Positions 35,929 to 43,705 of a stretch of DNA of 64,000 bases are shown piece after piece. The notes under the pieces were generated by a model. It was not told the DNA's origin and made no database searches. It saw nothing but the letters and a program-made list of their open reading frames with translations. Made by a program: the position numbers and the translations under genes. Within the stretch, counting starts at the first letter, position 1, and every line of letters starts with the position of its first letter. Source of the stretch: KBS-96 sp963722585 (GTDB lineage: Bacteria > Acidobacteriota > Terriglobia > Bryobacterales > Bryobacteraceae); assembly GCA_963722585.1 (NCBI GenBank), contig CAVRNU010000021.1, positions 124,001 to 188,000 of the forward strand. Reading direction: 5' to 3'.

Positions 35929-35953
35929 TTCGCTTTCATAGTGTCTCGTGTCC

Positions 35954-35983
35954 TTGTTGCGAATTAGTACCCAGCGATGATAT
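35954..35983 (+). promoter_or_regulatory. Candidate cas operon promoter
   Basis: TTGTTG at 35954-35959 and TGATAT at 35978-35983 are separated by 18 bases and lie about 40 bases before the cas3 start. The spacing is right for a sigma-70-type promoter, though each box deviates from consensus. It is placed between the divergent mutarotase gene and cas3. Confidence 0.35.
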
Positions 35984-36023
35984 CGCGAGGGCCGCAGGAG
36001 GGACCGGCGTTCAATGATATTGT

Positions 36024-38144
36024 GTGCGACACGTGAGGACTCATTACGCGCACAGCCTGAAGGACAGGCCGCCGGAAGAATGGCACGAACTCTACCGCCA
36101 TCTCAGTGACGCCGCCGAGCGCGCGGAAGCGTTTTCCGCGGATTTCGCGCGCGGTTGGGGGCGCGTGGCAGGTCTGTGGCACGACGCGGGAAAGTATCAG
36201 CAGGCATTTCAAAACCGGATCGGCGTCGATCCCGATGCTCATACGGATCAAAGAGTGGACCACTCGACCGTCGGAGCGCTGATCGCGCTCCAAAAGAAGG
36301 CAATGCCGTTGACCTTTGCGATCGCAGGGCATCACGGCGGCCTGGCAGATCTGCAAGACCTCCATAGCAGGCTCGAAGCGAAAGAAAAACTGCTCGAAGA
36401 AAGCCGCCGCGATGGGTTGCCGCCGCAGCTTGAAAATGTGGTCCTTCCTCCCGCCCCATCGTTCCTTCAAAACGACCCGCGGAAGCTTGCTCTGTGGACG
36501 CGCTTTCTGTTTTCGGCGCTTGTCGATGCCGATTTCCTCGATACCGAGCGGTTCTATCAGGGTAAGGAACGGGACCTGCCGGAAATTGGACTGCCGCAGC
36601 TTTCTTCCAGGCTCGAGGAACATTTGCGGGCTCTGCAATCCTCGGCTTCTTCGACGCCCGTGAACGCCATGCGCGCCCGCATTCTCGAGTCCTGCCACGC
36701 TGCCGCCGAATCGGAGCCCGGCGCGTTCACTCTGACGGTGCCGACGGGCGGCGGCAAGACTCTCGCATCGCTATCGTTTGCTTTTCGTCATGCGGTGAAG
36801 CACGCTCTTCGCCGCGTAGTGGTTGTCATTCCCTTTACCAGCATCATCGAGCAAACGGCGAAGGTCTATCGGGACATCCTGGGAGACGATGCTGTCGTGG
36901 AACACCACAGCAGCATCGATCCCGACAAGGAGCGAAGACTGAATCGCATCGCGGCCGAGAACTGGGACGCGCCTATTATCGTCACGACCAATGTCCAGTT
37001 CTTCGAAAGTCTCTACGCCAACCGCACATCCCGCTGCCGGAAACTTCACCGCATCGCAAAGAGCGTTGTGGTTTTCGACGAAGTTCAGACATTCGACCCG
37101 GGGCTGCTGGAACCGATTCGCGACGTTCTCGCGCAGCTTGTGGCCGATTATCGAGTCACTGCAGTGTTCTGCACGGCGACACAACCAGCGCTCCGCATTC
37201 CGGGCTGTCGCGAGATTGTGCCCGATGTCGCCGCCGAGTTCGGAGTCGTTGAGAATCGATGCCGCTTCCGCTTCCCTCAAAGCGCTCAAGCCGTCGACTG
37301 GGACGGCTTCAGCGACGGGGTTCGGAAACATGGCCAGGTTTTGATAGTGGTCAACAAACGCAACGACGCCGAACAACTTGCGCGTTTACTCGGCGACGAC
37401 TGCTTTCATCTGTCCGCCCGAATGTGCGCCGCGCACCGCACCGCCGTGTTCTCCCAGATCCGGGAGTATTTGAGGTCTGGAAGGCGTTGCCAAGTTGTCT
37501 CCACGCAATTGGTCGAAGCCGGTGTAGACATTGATTTTCCGGTCGTGTACCGGGCGTTCGCGGGGGCGGATTCCCTGGCTCAGGCAGCGGGCCGCTGCAA
37601 CCGGGAAGGCAAACTCTCAAAAGGCGGCGAAGTGGTAATCTTCTTTCCACCAAGCCAGCCGCCCAAGGGACTTCTGCGAATCGCGGGACAATGCACCGAG
37701 ACGCTGTGGCGAGAAGGCATTCTGGATCTCAAAAACCCCAGCGTCTTTCATGAGTATTTTCGCCGGCTGTACGCGAGCGTCGACCGGGACCCCGGAGTAT
37801 TGGCGGCGGAGCGCGCCTTTCAATTTGAGAAAGTGGCAAGCCTTTTTCAGATGATTAAAGATACCGGAGAAGCGGTGGTCGCCCCGTATGGCGACGCGGA
37901 ACGGCGTTTGGACGAAATTCGCCGCGACGGTGTGACGCGCACAGGTTTACGGCGGCTTCAACCGTTCCTTGTCAACCTTTATCCACAGGAAGTCCAGGCG
38001 TTACTTGCCGCCGGTGCAATCGAGCGCTTCGAAGACAAGCTTTGGTGCGTGCTGCCCGCCTACAAGAACGTTTATAGCCTGCGTTTCGGGTTTGGTTGGG
38101 CGGGCGGACGGATTCTGGCTGAGCCAGAGGCGCTGATCGCGTAA
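36024..38144 (+). CDS. cas3: CRISPR-associated nuclease/helicase Cas3, type I-C
   Basis: A 706-residue protein that unwinds and degrades target DNA recruited by Cascade. The N-terminal HD nuclease has WHDAGKYQQAF at residues 52-62 and AGHHGG near 100. The helicase has Walker A VPTGGGKT near residue 240, motif II DEVQTF near 352, TQLVEAGVDIDF near 495, and the motif VI QAAGRCNREG near 518. All key residues are visible, and the length is slightly short of common I-C Cas3 (about 730-800). The start is GTG at 36024. First gene of the cas operon; the gap to cas5 is 96 bases. Confidence 0.95.
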   Translation: MRHVRTHYAHSLKDRPPEEWHELYRHLSDAAERAEAFSADFARGWGRVAGLWHDAGKYQQAFQNRIGVDPDAHTDQRVDHSTVGALIALQKKAMPLTFAIAGHHGGLADLQDLHSRLEAKEKLLEESRRDGLPPQLENVVLPPAPSFLQNDPRKLALWTRFLFSALVDADFLDTERFYQGKERDLPEIGLPQLSSRLEEHLRALQSSASSTPVNAMRARILESCHAAAESEPGAFTLTVPTGGGKTLASLSFAFRHAVKHALRRVVVVIPFTSIIEQTAKVYRDILGDDAVVEHHSSIDPDKERRLNRIAAENWDAPIIVTTNVQFFESLYANRTSRCRKLHRIAKSVVVFDEVQTFDPGLLEPIRDVLAQLVADYRVTAVFCTATQPALRIPGCREIVPDVAAEFGVVENRCRFRFPQSAQAVDWDGFSDGVRKHGQVLIVVNKRNDAEQLARLLGDDCFHLSARMCAAHRTAVFSQIREYLRSGRRCQVVSTQLVEAGVDIDFPVVYRAFAGADSLAQAAGRCNREGKLSKGGEVVIFFPPSQPPKGLLRIAGQCTETLWREGILDLKNPSVFHEYFRRLYASVDRDPGVLAAERAFQFEKVASLFQMIKDTGEAVVAPYGDAERRLDEIRRDGVTRTGLRRLQPFLVNLYPQEVQALLAAGAIERFEDKLWCVLPAYKNVYSLRFGFGWAGGRILAEPEALIA

Positions 38145-38240
38145 GTTCTGAAGAAATCGCCCGCGGAGGCCACATCGACGGCCATAAAAATGCAAGATCT
38201 TTTCTGAGAAATAGGCACGATTTTCTCTGGAGCGTGTCAT

Positions 38241-38894
38241 TTGGCCACCGAGTTTTCGTATACCGTCCGCGTTCGCGGCGCATTTGCCTGTTTTACCCGT
38301 CCGGAACTCAAGACCGAGCGAGTGTCGTACGAAGTCATTACACCTTCCGCGGCTCGCGGCGTTTTGGAAGCTATCCTCTGGAAACCGGCCATAGTTTGGC
38401 GGATTCGGCGAATTTTGCTGCTAGCCCCGCCACGATTCGTGCAAGTGAAGCGGAACGAGATCAACACCCGGATTTCGACGCGCAACGCTCTTGCTGCCGC
38501 GCGTTCCGGCTTACCCATCGCGGATTACTACGCCGACGAAGATCGAGCGCAACGAAACACGGTGGCGCTGCGGGATGTGGACTACGCTATCGAGGCCGGT
38601 TTCGAGATGACGCCCAGGCAGGGGCCGGAAGACAATCCTCGTAAATTCGACGAGATGTTCCGGCGCCGTTTGGAGAAAGGCCAATTCCATATGCAGCCGT
38701 ATCTCGGATGCCGTGAATTTCCGGCAGTCGTTGAGCCTTATTCCGGAGATCCAACGCCGCTTGCGGAAGAGTCTCGCGATCTGGGCTACATGCTGCACGA
38801 CATTCGTTACGGCGCGAAGGGAAACGAACCGGTGCTGTTTCATGCCCATCTCGAGCGAGGTGTTATCGACGTTCCCGAATGGGAGCAGTTGTGA
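38241..38894 (+). CDS. cas5c: Cas5 (Cas5d/Cas5c), type I-C crRNA-processing subunit
   Basis: A 217-residue RAMP protein. In type I-C, Cas5 replaces Cas6: it cuts pre-crRNA at the base of the repeat hairpin and stays on the 5' handle. The N-terminal FSYTVRVRGAFACFTRPELK with YEVITPSAARGVLEAILW is diagnostic, and the C-terminal half has YLGCREFPAVVEP and DIRYG, as in the Cas5d family. The start is a TTG at 38241 just before the first beta strand. Its stop TGA overlaps the GTG start of cas8c (GTGA), so the two are coupled. Confidence 0.94.
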   Translation: MATEFSYTVRVRGAFACFTRPELKTERVSYEVITPSAARGVLEAILWKPAIVWRIRRILLLAPPRFVQVKRNEINTRISTRNALAAARSGLPIADYYADEDRAQRNTVALRDVDYAIEAGFEMTPRQGPEDNPRKFDEMFRRRLEKGQFHMQPYLGCREFPAVVEPYSGDPTPLAEESRDLGYMLHDIRYGAKGNEPVLFHAHLERGVIDVPEWEQL

Positions 38895-40602
38895 TTCTTC
38901 AGAGCTTGAAGGAACTCGCGGAACGGGAAGGACTGGTACAGAATCCGGATTATGAACCGCGGCCCGTTGCCTGGATCATAACGGTTCGTCCGGATGGCGG
39001 GTTTCTCGGTCTGAGAGCGACCGCAACCGAGCAGGGCCCAAAGAAGAGGCTGATGCCTCGGATGATGGCGATTCCCCGGAGAGGGGGGCGAACGTCGGCG
39101 GCCGCGGCGGATTTCCTGGTCGACAAGTCGGAATATGTGCTCGGCGTGGAACCAGATGGGAAGCGCAAGCCCACCGATCTGGAGAAACGGCGAAACCTCT
39201 TCTCCGATTGCGTATCTCGGGCTGCCCGGAAAATCGCTCATCCGTCTCTCGCCGCGGTTGCGGCGTTCACTATGTCGGACGAAGCTAGAAGCGCTGCGGC
39301 GGGCGAACTGGACAGGCAGACGTACGCCTCAAACGATTTAATTGCGTTTGAAGTCGAGGGCAGCATAGTTCACGAACTGCCCGAGGTCCAGGCGTATTTT
39401 TCCGAGCAGCGGCACGGCGAACCGGAAACGATGCAGCATTGCGTCATCTGTGGAAAGCCATCGGCTCCGGTTGACAAGCATCCAGGCATCAGGCTGAGAG
39501 GCGGCTCGACGAGCGGTGTAGCTCTTGTCAGCTTTAACTCCGACGCATTCGAATCTTACGGGTGGTCGCGCAACGGCAACGCACCCTTTTGCCGGGCATG
39601 CGCCGACGCCTACACAACGGCGCTCACCCGCTTGCTGAGCGACCGGTATCCCGATCCAAATCACGACGGGCAGATTCTTTCGAAGAGATATGTCCTCCTC
39701 TCGGATGACACGACCGCCGTGTTCTGGGCAGATGAGACGAGCGGGATTGTGGACCTCTTCACGAGCCTGTTCGACAACCCCGATCCAAGCGGGGTGAGTG
39801 CGATTCTCCAAGCGCCATACAGCGGGAAACGGCCTGCGGACTGAGACAGGGTTTTTATTGCCTGATTCTGTCCGGGGGGCAAGGCCGAGCGATCCTCCGG
39901 AGTTTCCACACCGGCAACTTGGCCGAAGTTGAAAGCAACGTCCGGCAGTATTTCTCCTGGATCGGCCCCTTCTTTGAGACGCCGCGGCCGTTGTTCTTTC
40001 TGCTGAGGTCGCTCGCCGTCCAAGGGAAACTCGAGAATCTTTCGCCAGCTCTTGCGGGCGATTTCTTCCTGGCGATCCTGTTTGGGTTGCCATTCCCACG
40101 CACGCTGCTGAGCGGCGCGATTCAACGCTGCCGCGCCGAACGCAAGGTCAGCCCGGAGCGCGCCGCCATCGTCGCCGTATATCTCAACCGAAATCGAAAG
40201 GAGAAACCCGTTCCCATGGGGCTCAATACTTCTGAGACCGATCCCGGATATCGTCTGGGACGCTTACTTGCCGTGCTCGAAAGGCTGCAGGAAAAGGCCA
40301 TTAACCCGGGTTCGACTATTGTCGACCGTTATTACGGCGCTGCGAGCACTCGCCCCGGAACCGTCTTCCCGGCGCTGCTCAAATTGGCCCAGCATCACAC
40401 CGGGAAGACAAGTTCACCCGCCTGGTTTCAGGCGCAACTTGGCGAGGTGCTCGAGGGATTGTCCAGTTTCCCTTCCGTGCTCAGCCTTGAACAACAAGGG
40501 CTCTTCGCGCTGGGCTACTATCACCAGCGCCAGGAGTTCTACCGGAGGAAACCCGGAAGCGAATCGAATGAAGAGATAGTTATGCAGGAGAAACCAGAAT
40601 GA
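38891..40602 (+). CDS. cas8c: Cas8c (Csd1) large Cascade subunit, split by a -1 frameshift
   Basis: The large subunit recognises the PAM and supports DNA opening. The first frame (GTG at 38891, VILQSLKELAEREG) runs to a TGA at 39842-39844 after SGKRPAD, with zinc-type cysteines in HCVICGK and FCRACAD. One base further out of frame the protein continues without loss: QGFYCLILSGGQGRAILRSF, then TGNLAEVESNVRQYFSWIGP, to LFALGYYHQRQEF at the end. Restoring one base gives about 570 residues, the normal Cas8c length, so a single-base deletion near 39842 is the simplest explanation. It may be a real mutation or a sequencing error. Overlaps cas7 by ATGA. Confidence 0.9.
40216..40602 (+). CDS. cas11c: Cas11c small subunit from an internal start in cas8c
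   Basis: In type I-C systems the Cascade small subunit is made from an internal start near the 3' end of cas8c. Here an in-frame ATG at 40216 is preceded by AAAGGAG (40197-40203) 12 bases upstream. It would give a 128-residue all-helical protein starting MGLNTSETDPGYRLGRLL and ending in the ALGYYHQRQ helix, which matches the size and position of known Cas11c. It is downstream of the cas8c frameshift and in the correct frame, so it could be made even if Cas8c is not. Internal initiation is inferred, not shown. Confidence 0.65.
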   Translation: MGLNTSETDPGYRLGRLLAVLERLQEKAINPGSTIVDRYYGAASTRPGTVFPALLKLAQHHTGKTSSPAWFQAQLGEVLEGLSSFPSVLSLEQQGLFALGYYHQRQEFYRRKPGSESNEEIVMQEKPE

Positions 40603-41543
40603 GCGAAATCGCTCCCATTGACAAACGATACGAATTTGTTCTGTTGTTCGATGTCTCGCACGGCAACCCGAACGGCGATCCCGACGCGGGAAACGCGCCG
40701 CGAGTTGACCCGGAGACCGGAATTGGTTTGGTGACGGACGTTTGCCTGAAGCGCAAAGTCAGGAATTATGTCGCACTCACGAAGGGTTTCGAGCCACCGT
40801 TCGATATTTACGTCAAAGAGCGCGGCATCCTGGCTCGTGAGCAGCGCCGCGCCTACAAGGCGCTTGGAGCCGAGCCACAGGACCGCGCGAATGAACAAGC
40901 CCGCCGGTGGATGTGCGAGAACTTCTACGACATTCGCGCGTTCGGGGCGGTCATGACCACCGGCAAGTCGGAGGACGAAGACGGAGCGGCGGGATCTCAA
41001 GAAAAGAAGGGCAGCAAGAAGAGTCAGAAACTGTGGAATTGCGGCCAGGTCCGCGGCCCGGTTCAAATCGGTTTCGCGCAGTCGCAATCCCGTGTCCTAA
41101 GCCTGGAACACACTATCACGCGTACCGCCCTCACGAACGACACGGACACAGGTCGCAGTAGCAATGGCGATGACGAAAAGGCCTCGAGCGGCCAGATGGG
41201 ACGAAAACACACCGTGCCCTACGCCCTGTATCGTGCGCATGGCTTTATCTCCGCCTTCCTCGCGAGGGATACCGGTTTCACGGCAGCCGATCTCGAACTC
41301 TTGTTCGAAGCGCTTTCGAATTTGTTCGAACACGATCATTCAGCGGCAAGAGGCGAGATGGCCGTGCGCGGACTTCTGATCTTTGAACACGAGGGCGCCC
41401 TCGGCAATGCGCCGTCTCACAAACTCTTCGATCTGATCCGGATCGATGGGCCGGAAGTTGCCCGCAGCTTCTCCGACTATAAACTGACGACTCCCGGCCC
41501 GTACGATCTCCCGTCTGGCGTGATGCTGCGCCGCGTCGTCTAG
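40599..41543 (+). CDS. cas7c: Cas7 (Csd2), type I-C Cascade backbone
   Basis: A 314-residue RAMP protein that polymerises along the crRNA spacer. The N-terminal RYEFVLLFDVSHGNPNGDPD with GNAPRVDPETG is the Csd2 signature. VKERGILAREQRRAYKAL, the NFYDIRAFGAVMTTGKSE loop, GPVQIGFAQSQSRV, and the C-terminal GALGNAPSHKLFDLIRID are all conserved. The ATG overlaps the cas8c stop (ATGA). Length is normal (about 280-320). Confidence 0.96.
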   Translation: MSEIAPIDKRYEFVLLFDVSHGNPNGDPDAGNAPRVDPETGIGLVTDVCLKRKVRNYVALTKGFEPPFDIYVKERGILAREQRRAYKALGAEPQDRANEQARRWMCENFYDIRAFGAVMTTGKSEDEDGAAGSQEKKGSKKSQKLWNCGQVRGPVQIGFAQSQSRVLSLEHTITRTALTNDTDTGRSSNGDDEKASSGQMGRKHTVPYALYRAHGFISAFLARDTGFTAADLELLFEALSNLFEHDHSAARGEMAVRGLLIFEHEGALGNAPSHKLFDLIRIDGPEVARSFSDYKLTTPGPYDLPSGVMLRRVV

Positions 41544-41547
41544 GTCC

Positions 41548-42192
41548 ATGTTCTCCGAATCGGACCTCCTGCCGCTCTCCGCGCTGCAACACCTCGCATT
41601 CTGCGAGCGGCAGTGGGGTTTGATTCATCTCGAACAGCAATGGAGCGAAAACCGTCTGACGGCGGAAGGGAGATTGCTGCACCAAAACGCCGATTCGGAG
41701 GCGACGGAACTGCGGGATGGCGTCCGCGTCTCGCGCGGCCTCCGCATCCGCTCGCTCGGTTATGGCATCGCGGGCCGCGCGGATGTTGTCGAGCTCCGTC
41801 CGGAAGGCCCGCGGCCCGTCGAATATAAGCGCGGCAAACCAAAAGCGGGCGATTTCGACGAGATCCAATTGTGCGCGCAAGCGTTCTGCCTGGAAGAAAT
41901 GCTCGAAGTCTCAATCCCCGAAGGCGACCTGTTCTACGGCCAGCCACGCCGGCGAACCCCGGTGCTGTTTGATGAGACTCTGCGGCGGCGGACTGTCGGC
42001 CTTATCGAGCGGCTTCACAATCTAACACGCATCGCCGTCACGCCCCAGGCCGCCTATGCCCCGAAGTGCAAGAGCTGCTCGCTGCTTCAAGTGTGCGCGC
42101 CAAAAGTAACAGGCGGGAAGAGCGCGCAACAGTATATGAGGGCGGCTTTGCTGAGCTCACTGCGTTCCGCCAATGAGGACAATACGCGATGA
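41548..42192 (+). CDS. cas4: Cas4 spacer-acquisition nuclease
   Basis: A 214-residue RecB-family exonuclease with an iron-sulphur cluster, which trims pre-spacers and helps choose PAM-bearing ones together with Cas1-Cas2. The first cysteine is in LAFCERQW (residue 19) and three more are in KCKSCSLLQVC near residue 175. The RecB nuclease residues lie in GIAGRADVVEL and PVEYKRGKPK. Starts 4 bases after the cas7 stop and its stop overlaps the cas1 start. Confidence 0.95.
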   Translation: MFSESDLLPLSALQHLAFCERQWGLIHLEQQWSENRLTAEGRLLHQNADSEATELRDGVRVSRGLRIRSLGYGIAGRADVVELRPEGPRPVEYKRGKPKAGDFDEIQLCAQAFCLEEMLEVSIPEGDLFYGQPRRRTPVLFDETLRRRTVGLIERLHNLTRIAVTPQAAYAPKCKSCSLLQVCAPKVTGGKSAQQYMRAALLSSLRSANEDNTR

Positions 42193-43220
42193 AGCAACTG
42201 CTCAACACTCTTTACATCACGACGCCAGATTCCTACCTCAGCCGGGATGGAGAGACGGCGACGGTGCGCGTGGGCGATGAGGTTCGGCTGCGCGTGCCCA
42301 TTCACACGCTAGGTTCCATCGTGTGCATCGGGCGGGTGATGTGCACGCCGGGTCTGATGGCGCTCTGTGCGGAAAATCACGTGTACCTGGCATTCTTGAC
42401 CGAGCATGGACGATTTATTGGACGCTTTCAGGGTCCGATTTCCGGCAATGTCCTGCTGAGGCGCGAGCAGTACCGGATGGCGTTCGATGAAAGGAGCGCG
42501 TTAGACATTGCTTCCTGCTTCGTGGCGGGCAAGGTTGCAAACGCGCGAACGGTTTTGTTGCGAGGAGCGCGTGAAATGGAAGATCGGGAGGCCGCCAGCG
42601 CGCTCGAGAAAGTTTGCGGGCGAATGGCGCAACTGGTCGAACTGGCGGAATCGACTTCGAGCCTCGATTCGTTGCGCGGTATCGAAGGGGAGGCCGGCAG
42701 GGGATATTTCGCCGTTCTGGATCATCTGGTTGGTGTGGAGAAGGAAAGCTTCTTTTTAAAAGAACGCACCCGTCGCCCTCCTCTGGATAACATGAACGCC
42801 CTGCTATCGTTCCTCTACACGCTGCTGGTCGGCGATTGCGTGGGAGCCATTGAGTCGGTTGGACTTGATCCGGCGGTTGGGTTTCTTCACCGGGATCGCC
42901 CGGGAAGGCCGAGCCTGGCGCTCGACCTGATGGAGGAACTTCGGTCCGTGCTTGCCGACCGCCTGGCGCTGACGCTTATTAATCGGCGCCAGATCAAGCC
43001 TTCCGGGTTCGAGCGCAGCGAATCGGGCGCAGTCACCATGAACGAGGCCACTCGCAAAGAAGTGCTGATCGCCTGGCAGAAGCGAAAACAGGAAGAGATT
43101 CAACATGTATTTCTTGGCGAGAAGCTAGCGATCGGGCTGCTCCCTTATGTGCAGGCTTTGCTGCTGGCGCGGCATATTCGAGGCGGGCTCGATGCCTATC
43201 CGGCTCTGATTTGGAAGTAA
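42189..43220 (+). CDS. cas1: Cas1 integrase, type I-C
   Basis: A 343-residue integrase that inserts new spacers at the leader end of the array. The N-terminal beta domain has NTLYITTPDSYLSRDGETAT and VPIHTLGSIVCIG. The catalytic metal residues lie in IEGEAGRGYF (glutamate), LHRDRPGRPSLALDLMEELR (histidine, aspartate/glutamate). Ends with an ALLLARHIRGGLDAYP helix. Overlaps cas4 by four bases (ATGA), with cas2 starting 6 bases later. Confidence 0.97.
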   Translation: MKQLLNTLYITTPDSYLSRDGETATVRVGDEVRLRVPIHTLGSIVCIGRVMCTPGLMALCAENHVYLAFLTEHGRFIGRFQGPISGNVLLRREQYRMAFDERSALDIASCFVAGKVANARTVLLRGAREMEDREAASALEKVCGRMAQLVELAESTSSLDSLRGIEGEAGRGYFAVLDHLVGVEKESFFLKERTRRPPLDNMNALLSFLYTLLVGDCVGAIESVGLDPAVGFLHRDRPGRPSLALDLMEELRSVLADRLALTLINRRQIKPSGFERSESGAVTMNEATRKEVLIAWQKRKQEEIQHVFLGEKLAIGLLPYVQALLLARHIRGGLDAYPALIWK

Positions 43221-43226
43221 AGGCCT

Positions 43227-43517
43227 GTGCTGGTCCTCGTAACCTACGACGTGAATACGGAAGAACGGGCTGGCCGCCGGCGGCTGCGGCGCGTGGCGCG
43301 ATTGTGTTCCAATTATGGCCAGCGGGTTCAAAAATCGGTATTTGAATGTCTGGTGGACGCCGCGCGGTGGACAAGACTTCGAGCGGATTTGATCGGCGAA
43401 ACAGATCCGGAACTCGATAGTCTGCGATTCTATTTTCTCGGAAGCGATTGGCAGCACCGCGTCGAGCACGTAGGAGCGAAGCCCTCCTACGATCCGGAAG
43501 GGCCGCTAATCGTGTAG
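43227..43517 (+). CDS. cas2: Cas2, spacer-integration partner
   Basis: A 96-residue ferredoxin-fold protein starting VLVLVTYDVNTEE with the conserved aspartate at residue 8, followed by RRRLRRVARLCSNYGQRVQ and FECLVDAARW. It bridges the two Cas1 dimers during integration. The start is a GTG. It is the last cas gene; the leader starts right after. Confidence 0.96.
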   Translation: MLVLVTYDVNTEERAGRRRLRRVARLCSNYGQRVQKSVFECLVDAARWTRLRADLIGETDPELDSLRFYFLGSDWQHRVEHVGAKPSYDPEGPLIV

Positions 43518-43705
43518 CGGCGCCTGCCGCGAACCTGAAGCATACGTGAAATCGGCGGGGCATTCGCGATTTCGTTATTGCTAATGCTTTCAGATACTTG
43601 CCGCCTCAGCTATGTCGCGGCGCAAGAATATCCCCCGTCGGATCAACCAGGGTACGCGGAGATTGGCATTTAAGTCATTGGCACCACACAGTTTATAATG
43701 GAGCC
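43518..43705 (+). promoter_or_regulatory. CRISPR leader
   Basis: The 188 bases between cas2 and the first repeat hold no gene. They are AT-richer than the flanks near the array (GGCATTTAAGTCATTGGCAC, then CAGTTTATAATGGAGCC). A perfect TATAAT at 43694-43699 ends 6 bases before the first repeat, so pre-crRNA transcription probably starts in the first repeat. No well-spaced -35 box is obvious. The leader end is also where Cas1-Cas2 would integrate. Confidence 0.75.

Noticed and set aside
39842..39860. Programmed ribosomal frameshift in cas8c
   Set aside because: No slippery heptamer is seen at the stop codon, no downstream structure is evident, and such regulation is not known for this family. 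A simple deletion or sequence error is more likely.
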